Made by a program: the position numbers and the translations under genes. From NCBI GenBank assembly GCA_008933995.1, contig WARS01000036.1:3696419-3760418 (forward strand): a stretch of DNA of 64,000 bases, written 5' to 3'. The stretch is from Datnioides undecimradiatus (Eukaryota > Chordata > Actinopteri > Lobotiformes > Datnioididae). Numbering within the stretch: the stretch's first letter is position 1; each line of letters starts with the position of its first letter. Shown piece after piece: positions 1 to 13,532 of this stretch. Under the pieces are notes generated by a model, which saw only the letters and a list, made by a program, of their open reading frames with translations, did not search any database and was not told the origin of the DNA.

Positions 1-562
1 GATCGCTTTATTAAAGCTGTTTTCCTCCCTGAGCAGCTGTGTACAGGAGGAGCTCAGGTGAGTTCTCATCTGGACTCCTGGCTGAGAAGGGTTCAACACT
101 GCATCTGATCTCTTATCGGTTTAGTGATAATGAATGTTACTATCTGAAATTCATTTTTTATTGTTGCCTACAATCATTTGTTTCTGTGCAGATATAGATT
201 GGAGAATTCTTGCCATTAAGGCCCAGTTATTTAGGGATCTATGGAAGATTGCAGTCAGTGATCACACATCGATTGATCATTCAACCAAATCATGACACAG
301 TTTACCCTCAGCTGAGAAAGCAGGAAGTTCAGATTATATACTGATCACAGGGTCAGTGATTCAGTCGCCAGTTATAGATGCTGATGTGTCCTTGGGCAAG
401 GCGGTGAACTCTGAGACTGAGCCATCAGTGTTTGTGTGTGCGAGTGTGAGCGAGAGGCGTAACTCGAAAGCGTTTTGGATAAAAGTGCAGCCGTTTACCT
501 TTCTATCCATTTACATAATCTGCGTTTTGGTGTTTGGTCCTCAAGGTAGGAGTGGGTGGTCG

Positions 563-566
<4 letters not shown>

Positions 567-624
<58 letters not shown>
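567..624. repeat. (TG)n microsatellite, about 29 copies
   Basis: A perfect TG run in the KLF7 intron. An (AC)n run lies 150 bp downstream (773-809), so a transcript could fold the two into a hairpin. Confidence 0.97.
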
Positions 625-626
<2 letters not shown>

Positions 627-771
627 TACTCATGGCCCTGTGCTGGCAGTTAAATGGATTCTGGCTATTGGCAGACTGGTCACAGCTAATTGAGTGGCAC
701 CAGATGCCAGCTCCACTTTAACATACACTCTCTCTGTATGTGTGTGTGCCTGCACTACCTTTCGGGTGAAC

Positions 772-772
<1 letters not shown>

Positions 773-809
<37 letters not shown>
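773..809. repeat. (AC)n microsatellite, about 18 copies
   Basis: Perfect AC run, complementary in RNA to the TG run at 567-624. A shorter interrupted AC run follows at about 948-970. Confidence 0.97.
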
Positions 810-813
<4 letters not shown>

Positions 814-2708
814 TTTGCCCCAGAGACAGTGTAATTGGCTGTTGTGGGTTCCCTCTAGTTTGGGTTTTAGACATAAAACCCTCCAGAAACCTGCTGGAAG
901 CTTCTAATCCTGGCTGAGAGCTGGGACTGTATTAGCTGCTTTTTGGCACACACACACGCACACACACACATGCACGCACACTATGCAGAGAACACCATGC
1001 ATACCGAACACAAAGACATTTAGATGCAAAGTCATATTGACACACAAACATGTGAACATTCGGGGGTAAAAGGACAAACTTGGGCACACAGCAGCACAGA
1101 CGGACCACGTGTCACAACTAAGGGTCTGTCCTCCTCAAAGTCAATGTGGACTATTGAAGTGGGAGAAGTTATTTAGGGTGTGCGGTGCTTTTAAGGTAAA
1201 GGTCCTGTTCATTTTAGATGTTCAGGACACTGACTGACTCATCACTGCAAAGGATGAACCTCTGTGACCTAATAAAAAATGTACAGAGGCCGGTAAAATG
1301 CAAATCTGAAGTGCACTTGAGGAAGAAACCAATCAGCAACAGAGCGTAATTACTATTGTTTGTGCTAATAACACCAATCTGAAGCTAACAGTTGCTCAGT
1401 TTTGTTAGAAACTGCAACAACTAAGGGTTTGCTGCCACTCTGATCTGGCCTCTGTCTGCCATCGTCACTATAGCAACTGCCACTGTGGCTGATGGGAACT
1501 CTTGTATTTAGAGCCAGTCACCATAGTTAACCGGCCATTGTCAATGTTCTATACAAGCCGTTTTAGGATTACAGGATTATAGATTAGCCCTGTTATCTTG
1601 CCTTTATGAATACACCAAATTTTATAACTCAGCCGCTTTTTCTTTTAACGTCCACTAGTGGGGCTACAGACTGTTTGGTCCAGCACCACTTTAGTCCAGA
1701 GTGAAATATCTCGTATTGGATGGATTCCTATGGAATCCACAAAAAGTTATGGTCTGTCTGAACTTTGCTGATCCCCTGACTCTTCAACCGGCACCATAAT
1801 TATGTCAAAGTTTCAATTTGTCAATACTTTGGTTTATTTAGTGAAGTATTGTAGCCTCACGACGTGCTAATGTCACCATAAAATCTACTTGCACTGTTTC
1901 TGCTGCCTGTCCCCTGAGCATGTCTGTTGCATGTCTGATGCAGGACCAAAGCCCTATTGCCTATAATTCCAGTCAATCCTGTCGGACTTTGTGTGATGAT
2001 TCATGGTGCACAATCCTGCAAAATCAACCAGCGTGCCCCTCCCGTCGCTGACTTCCCTCTTTGATACTCGATTGTCTGCAGTTTGGCTTCTGGGTCATAC
2101 CCAGGGCACAGGCAGCATCACAGACAAACTTTGGTCACATAACAGCTTGTAATTCTGGTTCCACTGTTGATCATGCAATGTGCAAATGAGTACACTGACT
2201 CACAACAGTTCTACTAGCAGCTGCTACTTCCTTGTTACCCATCTCTACTGCATTTAGAAACAGCAGACACTGTCTAAAACTTTTGATCGCTCCTCTTACA
2301 ACTCTTCATCAGAAGAGAACATATAGATCAAAGATCAGAGAAACACTACTGGAGAAGCATCTTCTTCAGAATTTGAATTCAGAGACTTCTGCTACCGCAA
2401 AAACAGCTTTTCATTTGAACTGTGTCACATTCTGATCAGTTTCCTTTGAGTAATGAGTTTACACTGGGTAGATAGCAGCAGCCTGTGGTGCACAGACGGT
2501 AGACAGAGGAAGGTGGCGTTGCGTGGTGCTGCCACTGATTTAAAGTACAGACCACCAATGTTGCCGCGGTAACCACTCGCTGCCTGAAAGCACACTTAAT
2601 CTTGTTTTCACATTTCCAGTATTTCCCTTTAGGCTTTTTGATGCTCAGATTACAAGGTGGATGGAAACATGCTTAACGTAGCCAGGATGCACCTCAGTCC
2701 TTACAGTG

Positions 2709-2894
2709 CACACGCACACCCACACACACACACACACACACACACATCTGTGGTGGGTGGAGCCCACCAAATATTACCATGAGAATGGCAAAAAGTGGCA
2801 GCCATGGAGAGGTTAACATTAGATAGAATGTTCAATCTGACACAATTTCTCCTGGGGAAATGAACACACACACACACACACGCACACACACACA
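2709..2894. repeat. Two (AC)n microsatellites flanking a short spacer
   Basis: AC runs at 2709-2745 and 2864-2894 with occasional CGC interruptions. The spacer between them shows nothing recognisable. Confidence 0.9.
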
Positions 2895-3054
2895 CCAGTC
2901 TGTCATTAATCCTGCCTAATCAAGCGGGGACCCCCTGATGTTTCCATGGAGCTGCAAAGACGAAAGACTGATGAGGAGGAGGACAAAAAGAAGTGAGGAG
3001 GAGTAGGGAGAGTTTAGAGGAGGAGAAGAGGAGGATGCCAAGGAGGGGGCGTGT

Positions 3055-3222
3055 AAGTGTGTGTGTGTGTGTCTGTCTGTGTGTGCGTGGTGGAGGGGTG
3101 GGGGAGTTACCAGCTGGTCTGGCTGCTCTGCACCCCCAGCAGTGACACAGTAACTGGCATGGCCATCTGTCCAGCCACACACACGCACACATACGCACGC
3201 GCGCGCACACACACACACACAG
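3055..3222. repeat. TG run and AC/CG alternating purine-pyrimidine tract
   Basis: A TG-rich run (3055-3088) is followed by an AC tract (3176-3222) with an inner (CG)n stretch near 3197-3206. Alternating purine-pyrimidine DNA of this kind can adopt the Z form. Confidence 0.85.
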
Positions 3223-5234
3223 ATTGGTGAAGGTGTACAGTAGGTACCACATGGCCGGCTAAAGGTTGAGGGGAAACACCGCAGACGACAGAGATGAGAG
3301 CGGGGTTCAGCCGTAAACTGACCTGTGCTCACAGATATGCTTTGAAGTCTGAAAACCTGGGTGAATTTCAGTCATCGAGGTGCGTGAAGCACCAAAACAA
3401 TAAGAAAGACAGTTGAATGGCTTTGTAACATCAATTAGTCGATGACGTCGCACGCCTTAACAGTGAATATGTCAGCACATGGCACCCGCGGCTTTTCGTG
3501 CAGCACCTTTTAATTTTACACGTTCGCAGGCAGCTGATCTGAGTTCTGCTTTAAGCTGATTGTCTTTCAGGTCGATGTGTGGCCCCCATTACTCTACTCT
3601 GAAAACTGAAGGCATTAGATAAATGGATCACAGCAGAAGCATCTGCAGGAGAAACTTTCTCTGGTGCCGTTGTCCAACTTTGTGTGGTGCAGAGCATTAG
3701 GCTCTGTCTACTTGTATCTGGATAGAACAACAGCCTGCCTAAACACACATGCTCTCTCTCTCTCTCACACACACACACCTACACACACAAACACACGTTG
3801 AATAGGTTTGACTAATTAATAATGAATAAAGCCTCTGGCAAATTGAATTTTTAATTTCTCATTTTATTCTCGCCCACATTTTGTTTTGCCTCTATCGTTT
3901 GTGATTCATTTTATTGTGGATGTTCGGCTTTAATGTTCTCACAACGGCGTAATAAAGCTAAAATACTTGTGACATTGCCATTCGTATATTATACAGCACC
4001 AGTACCTGATTTTATATCTCTCTCACACCAGGTGCAGTCACTGCCGAGTTAAATGGCCCAGTATCAGAAAGTACTGCCAGCCTGTGTGCATTAGTGTCCA
4101 TGCTCATGATGCATATCTAATTAGTTTCTACAATAGTATGCTACTCAGAGCTTGAGGACTGACTGCGGAGCCATGTAGGTCTGCCTGTGATTTATGGTCG
4201 CGTCTGAGTCGTATTTAGGAAATCACTGGGCTTGAATTCCAAGTCTTTATGTCTGTGTTTCCCTGGTGTGACATACTGAAGTAAGACTATTGAAATTCCC
4301 TGTACATTTAACCTAAAGTGGTCTGTCTTATTAAATCTGTGTGTTAAGCTGTGAGCTCTGTCTCATTTTTCCGTTCTCTGTCTGACTTCATGGTGAAATC
4401 TAACCTTTATCTGTTTCCAGTAGGCTGTAGGCATCCAGTTACCTCTGTAGAAACATCAATGGGTAGCCATGGTAACTATTTACAGACGTATCAATTCAAA
4501 TTAGATATCATGTTTCACTGCTGTTTAATCCAAAAGCCTAGCAAACCACAGCACAGAGATGTTCGCTATTTGTGACTCACTTGATTTGTGAGGCAATTGC
4601 TTGGTATCGTCAACAAACATTAGATAGCTGCCTTAAGTGGCTAACACTAGCTTAATATCATCATCCATCATAGCTCACCAATGCTAACTCTGCACGAGTA
4701 TTGAACCTCCCACTGCTCTTTAAAAACATTTCTTCAGTGTTCTCTTAAGTTTTGAGGAAAAAATAAACCAGAACGCATGGTGGACCGTGCAGTTTGCTTA
4801 GGATTGGTGAGATTTCCTAGCACAGTCGTAGACCACCAGCAGTGTGTAGTGCTGCTTGCAATCGCGAATACACATCAAAGTTTAAAAAGCCTGAGATGAT
4901 CCAAGGCAGCCTAGGAATGTGTCCCTCTCATAACTGACATAGTACAGAGCCGGCGGCATTGAGTTGCTGAGTTTTTACTATTATTTTGTGCAAATCTCCA
5001 AAAAATACAACTGACTGCACTATTACACATGGTTTTGTAAGGTTTTTATAGGATGTTGTCTCTTTTTTTCTCATTTAAATGTATTTAAGTTTTTTCCGCT
5101 GTGCTGTTTGCTGCTGCTCTGATGCAGTTTCATCCAAACATTTCCTTCCTTTGATTTCCTGTCATTTCTGCTCATGCATAGTTGGGATGTTGCTTGACAT
5201 CTTTCTGACACAGTGTCGATGTTGCTCTCTGCAG

Positions 5235-5286
5235 GTGTTTCTCTCGGTCAGACCACCTGGCCCTGCACATGAAGAGGCACATCTGA
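5235..5286 (+). CDS. klf7: Kruppel-like factor 7, last coding exon (C-terminal end of zinc finger 3)
   Basis: After a GCAG acceptor the frame reads CFSRSDHLALHMKRHI and then TGA. This is the second half of the third C2H2 finger of a Kruppel-like factor: the second zinc-binding cysteine lies upstream in the previous exon or at the junction, and the two histidines are in HMKRH. The exon starts with one base that completes a split Arg codon, so it is in phase 2. The terminal isoleucine fits KLF7; as I recall the family, KLF6 ends in leucine, KLF2 in methionine and KLF4 in phenylalanine. KLF7 is a nuclear DNA-binding activator that recognises GC/CACCC boxes and acts in neuronal development. Placement next to CREB1 and CCNYL1 supports KLF7. 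Only 16 residues are present, so the paralogue (klf7a or klf7b) cannot be decided. Confidence 0.88.
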
Positions 5287-6635
5287 GCGCAAGAGGAGAA
5301 GGAGTGGGAGAGGGGAAGAAGCAAGAGGAGAAAGAGGAGGAGGAGAGATAGGAGGAGAGAGGGATGGGCAGTCGAGCTACCAACCGCCCGCCTCGTTCAC
5401 CCCGTCCGTAAACCAGTTGGCAGCCGCGACCTCCGCAGGGCAGCGCGTCCATCTGAGCTGTCCATGAAGATCGGACGGACTAACGGCACTTTCGTGGGAG
5501 GCGGGGTTAGGAGGAAAACGAGGAATAGCTAGATTGTTGTTTTTCTTTAAAATTACACACTCACACACTTGCAATAGTTAATACTCCACACACCCGTCTT
5601 TGAATGCATCATCCCGGTGATCCTCGGCTACTCTCACGTGGCTCTGGGGACTTGGACACTGCCAAACCTACATATACTTAACTCGCTTGATAAAAACATT
5701 ACGCTGCCTTTTTTCTTTCTCTGTATTCAGTGTGTTTAAACCATAAAGTCACTTTGGGTGAGGAGGTAGTTCAGTGGGGAAACTTTAAATATCCATATAG
5801 TCAGTTGTTAGTGTTTTACCGGCTGTTGAAATCAAATACTCAACTTTTTTCTTTTTAATGTTTCTCATATACGGAACATAAGAAACCATCATCTGCCGCA
5901 GTCAGCTTCAGTAAACTACGTGAAGAAAACAACAATGCCAAATCTGCAGGAGAGAGACCGTACGGATCGACTTCTAGCATTGCTGACAATCGAACCCAGG
6001 GCTCGGACGCTGGGTGTTTCGGTGCACCCATGGGACCTCGGTCAGCGAGGTGCTGCCGCTGCAGCTCTCAGGCTCTCCTCCAGTGGGTGTTTGCATCTCT
6101 CACCTTCACTGAGACGCCCGCCGCCTCCGCAGGCCATCTGACAGAAATGCGCAGCGACACTTTCTTCCCTTTTTTTCTACTTAGAGGACAATAATTCTTC
6201 TTATTGTTATTACAAAGAATGACACTTTGTTCTTTTCTCTCTTTGAGAAAATGTCTTAAAACTCACTGAATTGTGTTTGAGAAAAAAAAAAAAAGAAAAT
6301 CTAAGATGACTTCAACAGAATGTGTGGGATGAGAAGGAGAGCGATGTTGGTCTTTTAATCCCCATGTGCACCAGCTGTGCTTCTGCAGTCTGTGAGCAAC
6401 CAGTGGATGAACACAAAACAGAATCATACCCACTCTCAGAAAAGGGATTTGTATTTTTTTCTGGACTACAATAAAAGCAGAGAGCAGAGGGGTCTTTGGT
6501 TTTTCGCGCTGCTCTTCCTGCCCTGCGATTCACTCCAGCTGGAAAACAAAACCCTTGCATGACCCTCTGCGGTCTCACACTCTACCCAGAGTCAGGCGGA
6601 GGACTCCCTGAGAACTGGAAACCTGTTTTTACTTC

Positions 6636-6655
6636 TTTCTTTCTTTCTTTCTTTT
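6636..6655. repeat. (CTTT)n short tandem repeat
   Basis: About four to five tetranucleotide units in the KLF7 3'UTR. Confidence 0.8.
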
Positions 6656-7036
6656 TTTATTTTGTCGATTCTGAAAGTCATCCTGGAGCGTTTTCGCAGA
6701 CTCTTACATCCCATCTTCCTGGCAGCACCGTCGGGCAAGAATGGAGACTTAAAGGAGCCGCTTTTTGGTTTTTCACGTGGGACTTGTGACGCCAGCCGAC
6801 CGGTGTGGCGGCGCCGAGCGGACACGGTCGCGCCGGCCCCGGTCAAATTTGCCTGTTTCGTATCCATTGACTGCACTGACTTTTTTTCAATGTTATCTGT
6901 GCTTTTTTTTCTACGGCGAAAAAAAGAACACAAAGTAAAAAAAATCATAAAAAGACTTGGAAAAAAAAATACGACACAAAAACAATTCTGTCTCGCTCTA
7001 CACATTGTATACAGAACAAGCACACATACTCCGTCG

Positions 7037-7216
7037 ACACACACACGCACACACACACACACACACACACAGACTTACACTGCAGTTTCTTTGCTCACGG
7101 CTCCTCTTGAGATAAGACTAATAAGATTTAGGAAAATAATTATTAAACTAATGAACAGAGTTGGAAAACAAAACACTGCATGGCAGGCTTTATTGCAAAC
7201 ACACACACCAGCTCAT

Positions 7217-7254
<38 letters not shown>
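7037..7254. repeat. Pair of (AC)n microsatellites in KLF7 3'UTR
   Basis: AC runs at 7037-7070 and 7218-7254. The TG array at 8826-8873 in the same presumed transcript is complementary to both. Confidence 0.93.
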
Positions 7255-7542
7255 TCTTCCTGGAATTATATGTTCTGCTCCCAGATCTTTTTTCACAGTA
7301 GGAATTTAGCAACTGTTGTTTAGTAGAAGAGTATCTTAGCTCTCGGCTGGAGGTAACAAACGATTCCAAATCCTTTGAAGTGAGAAATCAGCTTGTTCTC
7401 AGTTCCAACAATCACCCACATATCCCTCGCTGCAGTTTGTGCCTCTCATTTAATCAGCGTTTTGGGTTTTTTTTTTTTACTTCAGAGACTCTGGTTACGT
7501 TGTTGGTTACAATTGATGCTATAAGCCACGGTTTTCATCAGA

Positions 7543-7548
7543 AATAAA
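7543..7548 (+). promoter_or_regulatory. Candidate proximal KLF7 polyadenylation signal
   Basis: AATAAA about 2.3 kb after the KLF7 stop codon. It could end a shorter KLF7 transcript. A lone hexamer is weak evidence. Confidence 0.25.
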
Positions 7549-8825
7549 TGGAGGTGAAACAATCGCAGGCCAGCTTTCATCAGAACTCACAGCAACAACC
7601 TCGGAAAACACGTCGATGACCCGCAAAGACCTTCTGTCCTGCGCTTACGTACCTTGTGTTTGAATCCTCAAAAATGAATTCCCGCGTCTTGACCCAAACG
7701 TTAATAGCAACCAGAAGCATTATCAGCTTTTTTTTTTTTAGGAAAGATCAATCAGCATTCCAGTCAGAAAAAAGATGAAACAGCCATTTAACTGGGAAAT
7801 TTGGCTCTTTGGCAAACTGTCACCGGCTAGCAACCCTGTGGCAGCGTGCGCACAACAACACAATAACGAATGAATGTCATTTTGTCTTGTTGTGACCTCG
7901 GGCTCGGAGGTGAGTTATCATGTCTTCAAAAATGTAGTAAAGTCTGTTAAATCACCTGCTGCGTTTTCAAAGTTGTACTCAATCTTTGATGAAAACAATG
8001 ACTTTTGTCCGCGATCTGATCGGAATCAGTGATCTCAAATCTCTAATGAGCAGAAATGATACTTGAGAGGTGAAAACTGGGGCGAGCACAGATCCACAGC
8101 GCCCGCCTCCTTTGTTCGGTGGTTGCGGAAAAAAAATAAACTCCCCTCGCAATCAGAGCATTACTGATCCCGCCAACATCAACGCCAACACTGACACCGC
8201 TGCTTCATCCGCCCACCACCACCTATATGCCCCGTAGCACATGCAAACACTCTAATACTCGCTGCTGCTGACTGGTGCGGCTGGGTGAGGGTGCAGGGTT
8301 CCTGAAGCTGGCGGGGGATTTCACATCCCAGCATGCCCAGACATCGTGCCAGTTGGCCTTGCCAGCCTTCATTAGGTGAAACAGTGAAAACATTCCCCTT
8401 CAAGGGGGTTTATGGTGCAGCTTCGAACAATCGATACCAAAAACCTCCAGCGTGGAACTGCCCTTTAGCCACGGGCAGAGTCTCCCCGGTCAGGAGAGAT
8501 CAGCGGGAGACCGCCTCCATATGAGGCCTCTGTATCCAGCGGCAGCTTTCTCTACTAACTCTCTCTTTCTGCTAAACGCAACGTAAAGCAGCCCACGTTT
8601 GGGATGAATCCAGTGTTTCACTTTTGATTTTGTTTCATTGTTTGCTTTGGTTTCTGTTACAAAAGCTGTATTGATGGTTGTTTTCTTCAGCTTGGATGAT
8701 GCAAAGTCACGCCAAAATGTCGAGACATGCAACGGGATGTAGAAAGAGCCCTCCTATACCAGGATGTACAATCATAGAGGGATGGGGATCGTAGCACTTT
8801 TGTGAGGCTTTTGATGGCATGAATG

Positions 8826-8831
8826 TGTATG

Positions 8832-8873
<42 letters not shown>
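8826..8873. repeat. (TG)n microsatellite
   Basis: A TG run with early TA and CG interruptions, within the presumed KLF7 3'UTR. Confidence 0.95.
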
Positions 8874-8876
<3 letters not shown>

Positions 8877-11800
8877 ATTAGGCATACTGTGAGGGAAGCA
8901 GTGATTCAGCAAAGTGGTTGATAATAGAATGAAAAACCATGTGGGACAAATGTCGGTTGATACATTTGCCGTTGGAAAATGCTTTTGATCTTAAGCAGTG
9001 GCTCAACAATTTGTTTATTAGTTGTTTGTATAGACCCTCTGTTCATTCACACAAGTCATGGAGCTTAAAAAGATGAAGAAATAGCACTTTGTATTAAAGC
9101 GCGGTCAAATCAGACTCCTCTCTTTCAGATTAGTTTAAATGACTAAGGAGACATAAGGCCCATTCATCCCTGTTTCTCTTCTCCTTCCCAGTAATCTCAG
9201 AATATATCAGTATTTGCTCTGATTATTTAAAAAAAAAAAGGGGTGAAAAAAATAATAATTCAAACATCTGGATGTAAATTCGATCTTTAAGATGCCATAG
9301 CAAGACTGAAGTTTGACCAATATATCCTAAAGGAGGTCAGATGCACAATCAGCAGTTCATTTGCATGCTGCCCCCACTTGCCTCGTCGCTTTGTGTTACC
9401 TCTTTTTGTGCTAATGCCACAAGGAGGACCTAATTGACGGGAAACTGATAGAATCTGCGACTTCTTGCGGTAGGAAGCAAACGTTTGGGTGCATGTTGAC
9501 TTGACATCGACATGGAATTTGATCCGCAGCTTCTAAAAACTGTGGTATTCTTGGAGTGAAAGTCAATTTGCAGTGAAATCAACGAGCCTTAATTGCACTC
9601 TAAAACAAATGTGCCGCTTTAAGTGCACGTTTGTTTTTACGGATTGAACAAACTGTGCCACAAACTGCTTTAACGTACCGAGCTGTTGCAGATTTCAGTC
9701 GCCATTTTTGAGCCTAAATTTTAAAATCTAAGTGAAAGTCAGAGTGCTCGGCAAAATGCAGCAAATGTAACTCATAGTTCTTCTCCTCATTAATTAAAAT
9801 CCCTTCTGACATCCAGCAGATCTCAAAGTCAGTTCAGATCCAGTTTTGCATCTCATTTTCTACATGGCTCTCAGCCTGCTGAAGTAGGTTTTCTGTCACA
9901 GCGTTGCTCCGGGTCTCCTGTCGTCTCTCAGGCTCCTCCAGGCCAGCTAGCTGCCGTCCCACAGCTCTGATTAGCATTAGCACTATCGGGTCCTCTTCTC
10001 TAGTTGCAGTTCAGCTAATGAGATAGCTCTGAGTCACAGGGAAACTGAGTGGTCTGGAGAAAAAAACAACAGGGACCTTGAGCCGGACCGATTCCAGCGC
10101 TCTGTACCCAGTGGACAGTTTTGATGTAGAACAAACAAAAGATCCTGTTAGCATAGAGAAATGCCAGGAGACAGTGAGATATTTGTCGAAGAGACTAAAC
10201 TGTGATGAAAAAAGAGGATTTAAAAAATCATTTACCCACATGAATATCACAATCATTAAATCAGCCCATGCATTTTATCTCATGGATTACAGATAAAATA
10301 CGTTTCCATTTATCTGCAAAGTCCCTACAGATATAATAATCCACTGTGTGTGCCCCCCCCGACCATCCCTTTTCCTTCATAGTTAAAGTGCCATTCTTGT
10401 TTCCCTCCATCCCTCCGCCCCTCCATCCTCACCACATCTCTCCCTCTCTGTCCACAGCAGTTGTCCATGCACTATCAGCTGCAGGAATGCTGAATGCACA
10501 CTTTACACATATTGCCCAAAGATTTGCATATTTGCAAGTTAACTGCTGTGAATGTAGTAGATGTAGAGGAAAGAGCGGAGAGGCAGAGACGCAGAAAAGG
10601 AGTATTGGATGCAAGGTAGAAGGAGAGGGATTGTTTTTCTTACACGATCGTCCCATTAAATCTTAATTACCGGTATGCTCCAACTCTTCATGCTTCATAA
10701 CATTCTCAGCCGCTTGTCTACTGTCAGCTGGAGCCGAACCCATTATTTCACAAATGTAAAATAATGTTCTCATGGTCTTATAGGGTGCCAGGTATAGTGG
10801 TGCGAGCAGTTCAAGCAAGAGTGAAAATAGCACCATTAAGTCCTGTATTTCAAAGTCATAGGGGTTTTACTGTGGAAACCAATGTCACCATCACCAATTT
10901 CAAATAGGCTTATCATTCTCAAATGGTTGGAGATCAGAGGAAATCCAGAGAAGTTCCTTCTCCTTGGATTTAACAAAGGTGTTTTCACACTGGCAGGGCG
11001 AGTCCAAATCTGGGAATGGTTTTCCTAAAAACCTGTTAATATGAATTGTTTTTCCCAAACTCGGGTGAATAAACTGTACCCCAGCCCACCTTGATGATGA
11101 CTGGAAACGGTGCAGGCGAAGTGTAGTTCCAGTTCATGATCATGACAGCATGGATCTTGGTATTCTTCAGATGCAGGATCACAGAAAAACAATCATAGTC
11201 AATTTACCGGCAACCATTCTTTTTATTGCTTATGTCAAAATAAGCACCAACAACGCTTCTTGGCAACAGGCAGGAAGAGTAGCGACAAGTCGCACAAATG
11301 CACCACAGACCAAGGCGCTTGTTGCTGCTTCAGACGATTTCCTCTTGTGCTAATTTTGCCCTGTTTCACTCATCTAAACAAATGCCATACTTAAGACCCA
11401 TGCATTGACATCAGAGCTTGCAAATGCATCTATCAATTTGCAATTGGCCATCACTTGTGAAATGGAAGACTGCTTTTGAGCAGTGCTGGCAAATTGCTTT
11501 TGTGAGTGAAATAGGCCCCAGAACCAATAAACAATTGAGACCAGCAGGGTTAGAAGAAGGAAAGCAAACAAACTCAGGTCTGGACTCAAAACCGTGTGAA
11601 AACTGCCTTTCAACATTGTCTTTGACCGCAGTTGTTTGAACACAGTTCTTTGAGGGACCAGGCTTCAGTTTCCATAGTTTCTTACCATATCACCCTGAAG
11701 AAGGATTGTCACTTTAGGCAGCTTTTGTAAATAGCGTGAGATCTTACATGCAGACCGCTCTGCGTGGTACTGACTGTACGTGGCGACAGCACCGTCTCAG

Positions 11801-13532
11801 ACATTTCAGCATTTCTATAGATCTGCTTTAGTTCTTGCAAACATTGCACTACATGATCATACTTAGCTATTGCACTCTCCATGTGCACGCACTGCTAGCG
11901 TAGTCTGTTGGAGCACTCTGTCAAATATCCACTTAACATTTGTTACACATCCCGGATGCACGTTGCCACCAAGAACCATTCACTACAGGTCCACTTGTGA
12001 TAGATCGGAGTGACATATCAACCGAAACCTCCGGTGAAATGCCTTTTTCATCACCGTTATTCCGGGAGGAAATGTTGTTCTTCACAAACATTCAGTCATG
12101 CTGTGACTTGGTTAAACTTTCTTGGTATCAGTGGCATCCCGGAGTGACTCTGTCTGTCTGTAACTCTGTGTTTGTCCATGCTTGATGTGTCAGTATATAA
12201 GAGATTCACAGATCGTTACCCCTCTCCTTGTGTCTGTATATTTCACCTCGCCCTCACCAAACCCTATCCACCAAAACCACATCTGTCAGAGCCCTCGTGG
12301 GCAGAACATGCTCATAGTCTTCAGATATCCAGCTGTACTGGGAAGTATTCTCAAGAGCTATGCAGCTTGGGAGCTCCAAGCAGTTCTTTGGTAAGACTGC
12401 AATAAGTTTTCCACCTTTCCAGCTAAAAGTCCTCAGTCAGTACAGTTTGCATTAGTTCAGTCAACCCACTCAAGTAGGTGCTTTTCCATCAGTCAGTTTA
12501 TATGCTTAATAGGAGCCTAACACCTGATACACTCTCGTGGGATTGTGAAAGAACCACTTTTTGGCATTTGTCCAGTTCCAGTTCCGTTCTCGGTACGTGC
12601 AAAAAGGATTGGTATCCAAAATGTATGTTTGTCGCGCTCCACGGAAAGAAAAGAGACAAGCCTTGTGATGGAATTTGACGTTAATCTTTTTCTTTTCTGT
12701 GTGCCAAACAAAAGTTTTAGGTCTCGTTGGCTAAATTTCACATTTTAGAAATATGCACGATGCCCATCTTGCTTGCCCAAGTGGATTTTGTTGTAAAGGT
12801 GTGTCAAATGGAGACCTCATCTCCAACATTTTTGTTAAGTATCTGTTGAGAAAGATATCATCATATTCCACAGAAATGATGCCAAAATAACATTTTAAAA
12901 AATGGGGTATTTAACTTTAAATAATAATTATTAGCACCCTCACAAAATAAGAACATCTCTTTGAGACAGACAGCATTTGGTGCCAATCCTCATGCAACAT
13001 TTTTGGGAAAAGTGACCATTCCAGTGTCGCCATTTAGCAAAAGCTGTGTTTTTAGCACCTTTATAATCATCCAGCGCGTGCACACAACAAACTCAAACCG
13101 TAACTGTCAAGGGATCGCAACAACATATCTCCTGAGATGAGCTGACAGAAAAGAGAAGACAGCAGATGTGTTTTTACCTCTCACCCGTCCTACAGGGGCT
13201 CTGTTACTCTGATACCTTTCATATCAACCTTCGATCCATAAACCTTCACTCCACACCCGCCTTCCTCTCCTCTGTCACCGTCACGTCTGTTGAGTTTCTT
13301 TTTTTTTATTATCTTGAGTTGTCTTGTTTTACTTACAATTTTTTGCTGTACAAAGTGTTTAAAATATTATTTGTATTATATGATGTTAGTATGGTAATGT
13401 TCTTTATTAAGGAAGAAGAAAATTTATTTTTGTTACTGGTCTGTTTCATAATTCTTTTCTAAATTGGTATTGTAAGATATCTATGCAAGAACTGTTAAGT
13501 GGAGCATTTTTATTTAAGAATGTAATATGTGT

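Larger units (their letters stand above)
1..5234 (+). other. klf7: KLF7 intron (last intron, partial)
   Basis: This stretch precedes the last KLF7 exon and ends in a splice acceptor (pyrimidine-rich stretch, then CTCTGCAG, at 5227-5234). I see no exon for zinc fingers 1-2 here, so the upstream exons lie before the window. It contains many AC/TG arrays, listed separately. Reading frames here of 60-138 codons mostly run through dinucleotide repeats and are not credible genes. Calling it intron is inference from the acceptor and the family's exon layout. Confidence 0.7.

Noticed and set aside
2916..3332. 138-codon minus-strand frame
   Set aside because: It runs through AC/TG and GGA-rich simple repeats, giving Cys-Val and His-Thr runs; no domain.
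6662..7309. 215-codon + strand frame in the KLF7 3'UTR
   Set aside because: Does not start with ATG, includes two AC arrays and lysine runs from poly(A); no recognisable domain.
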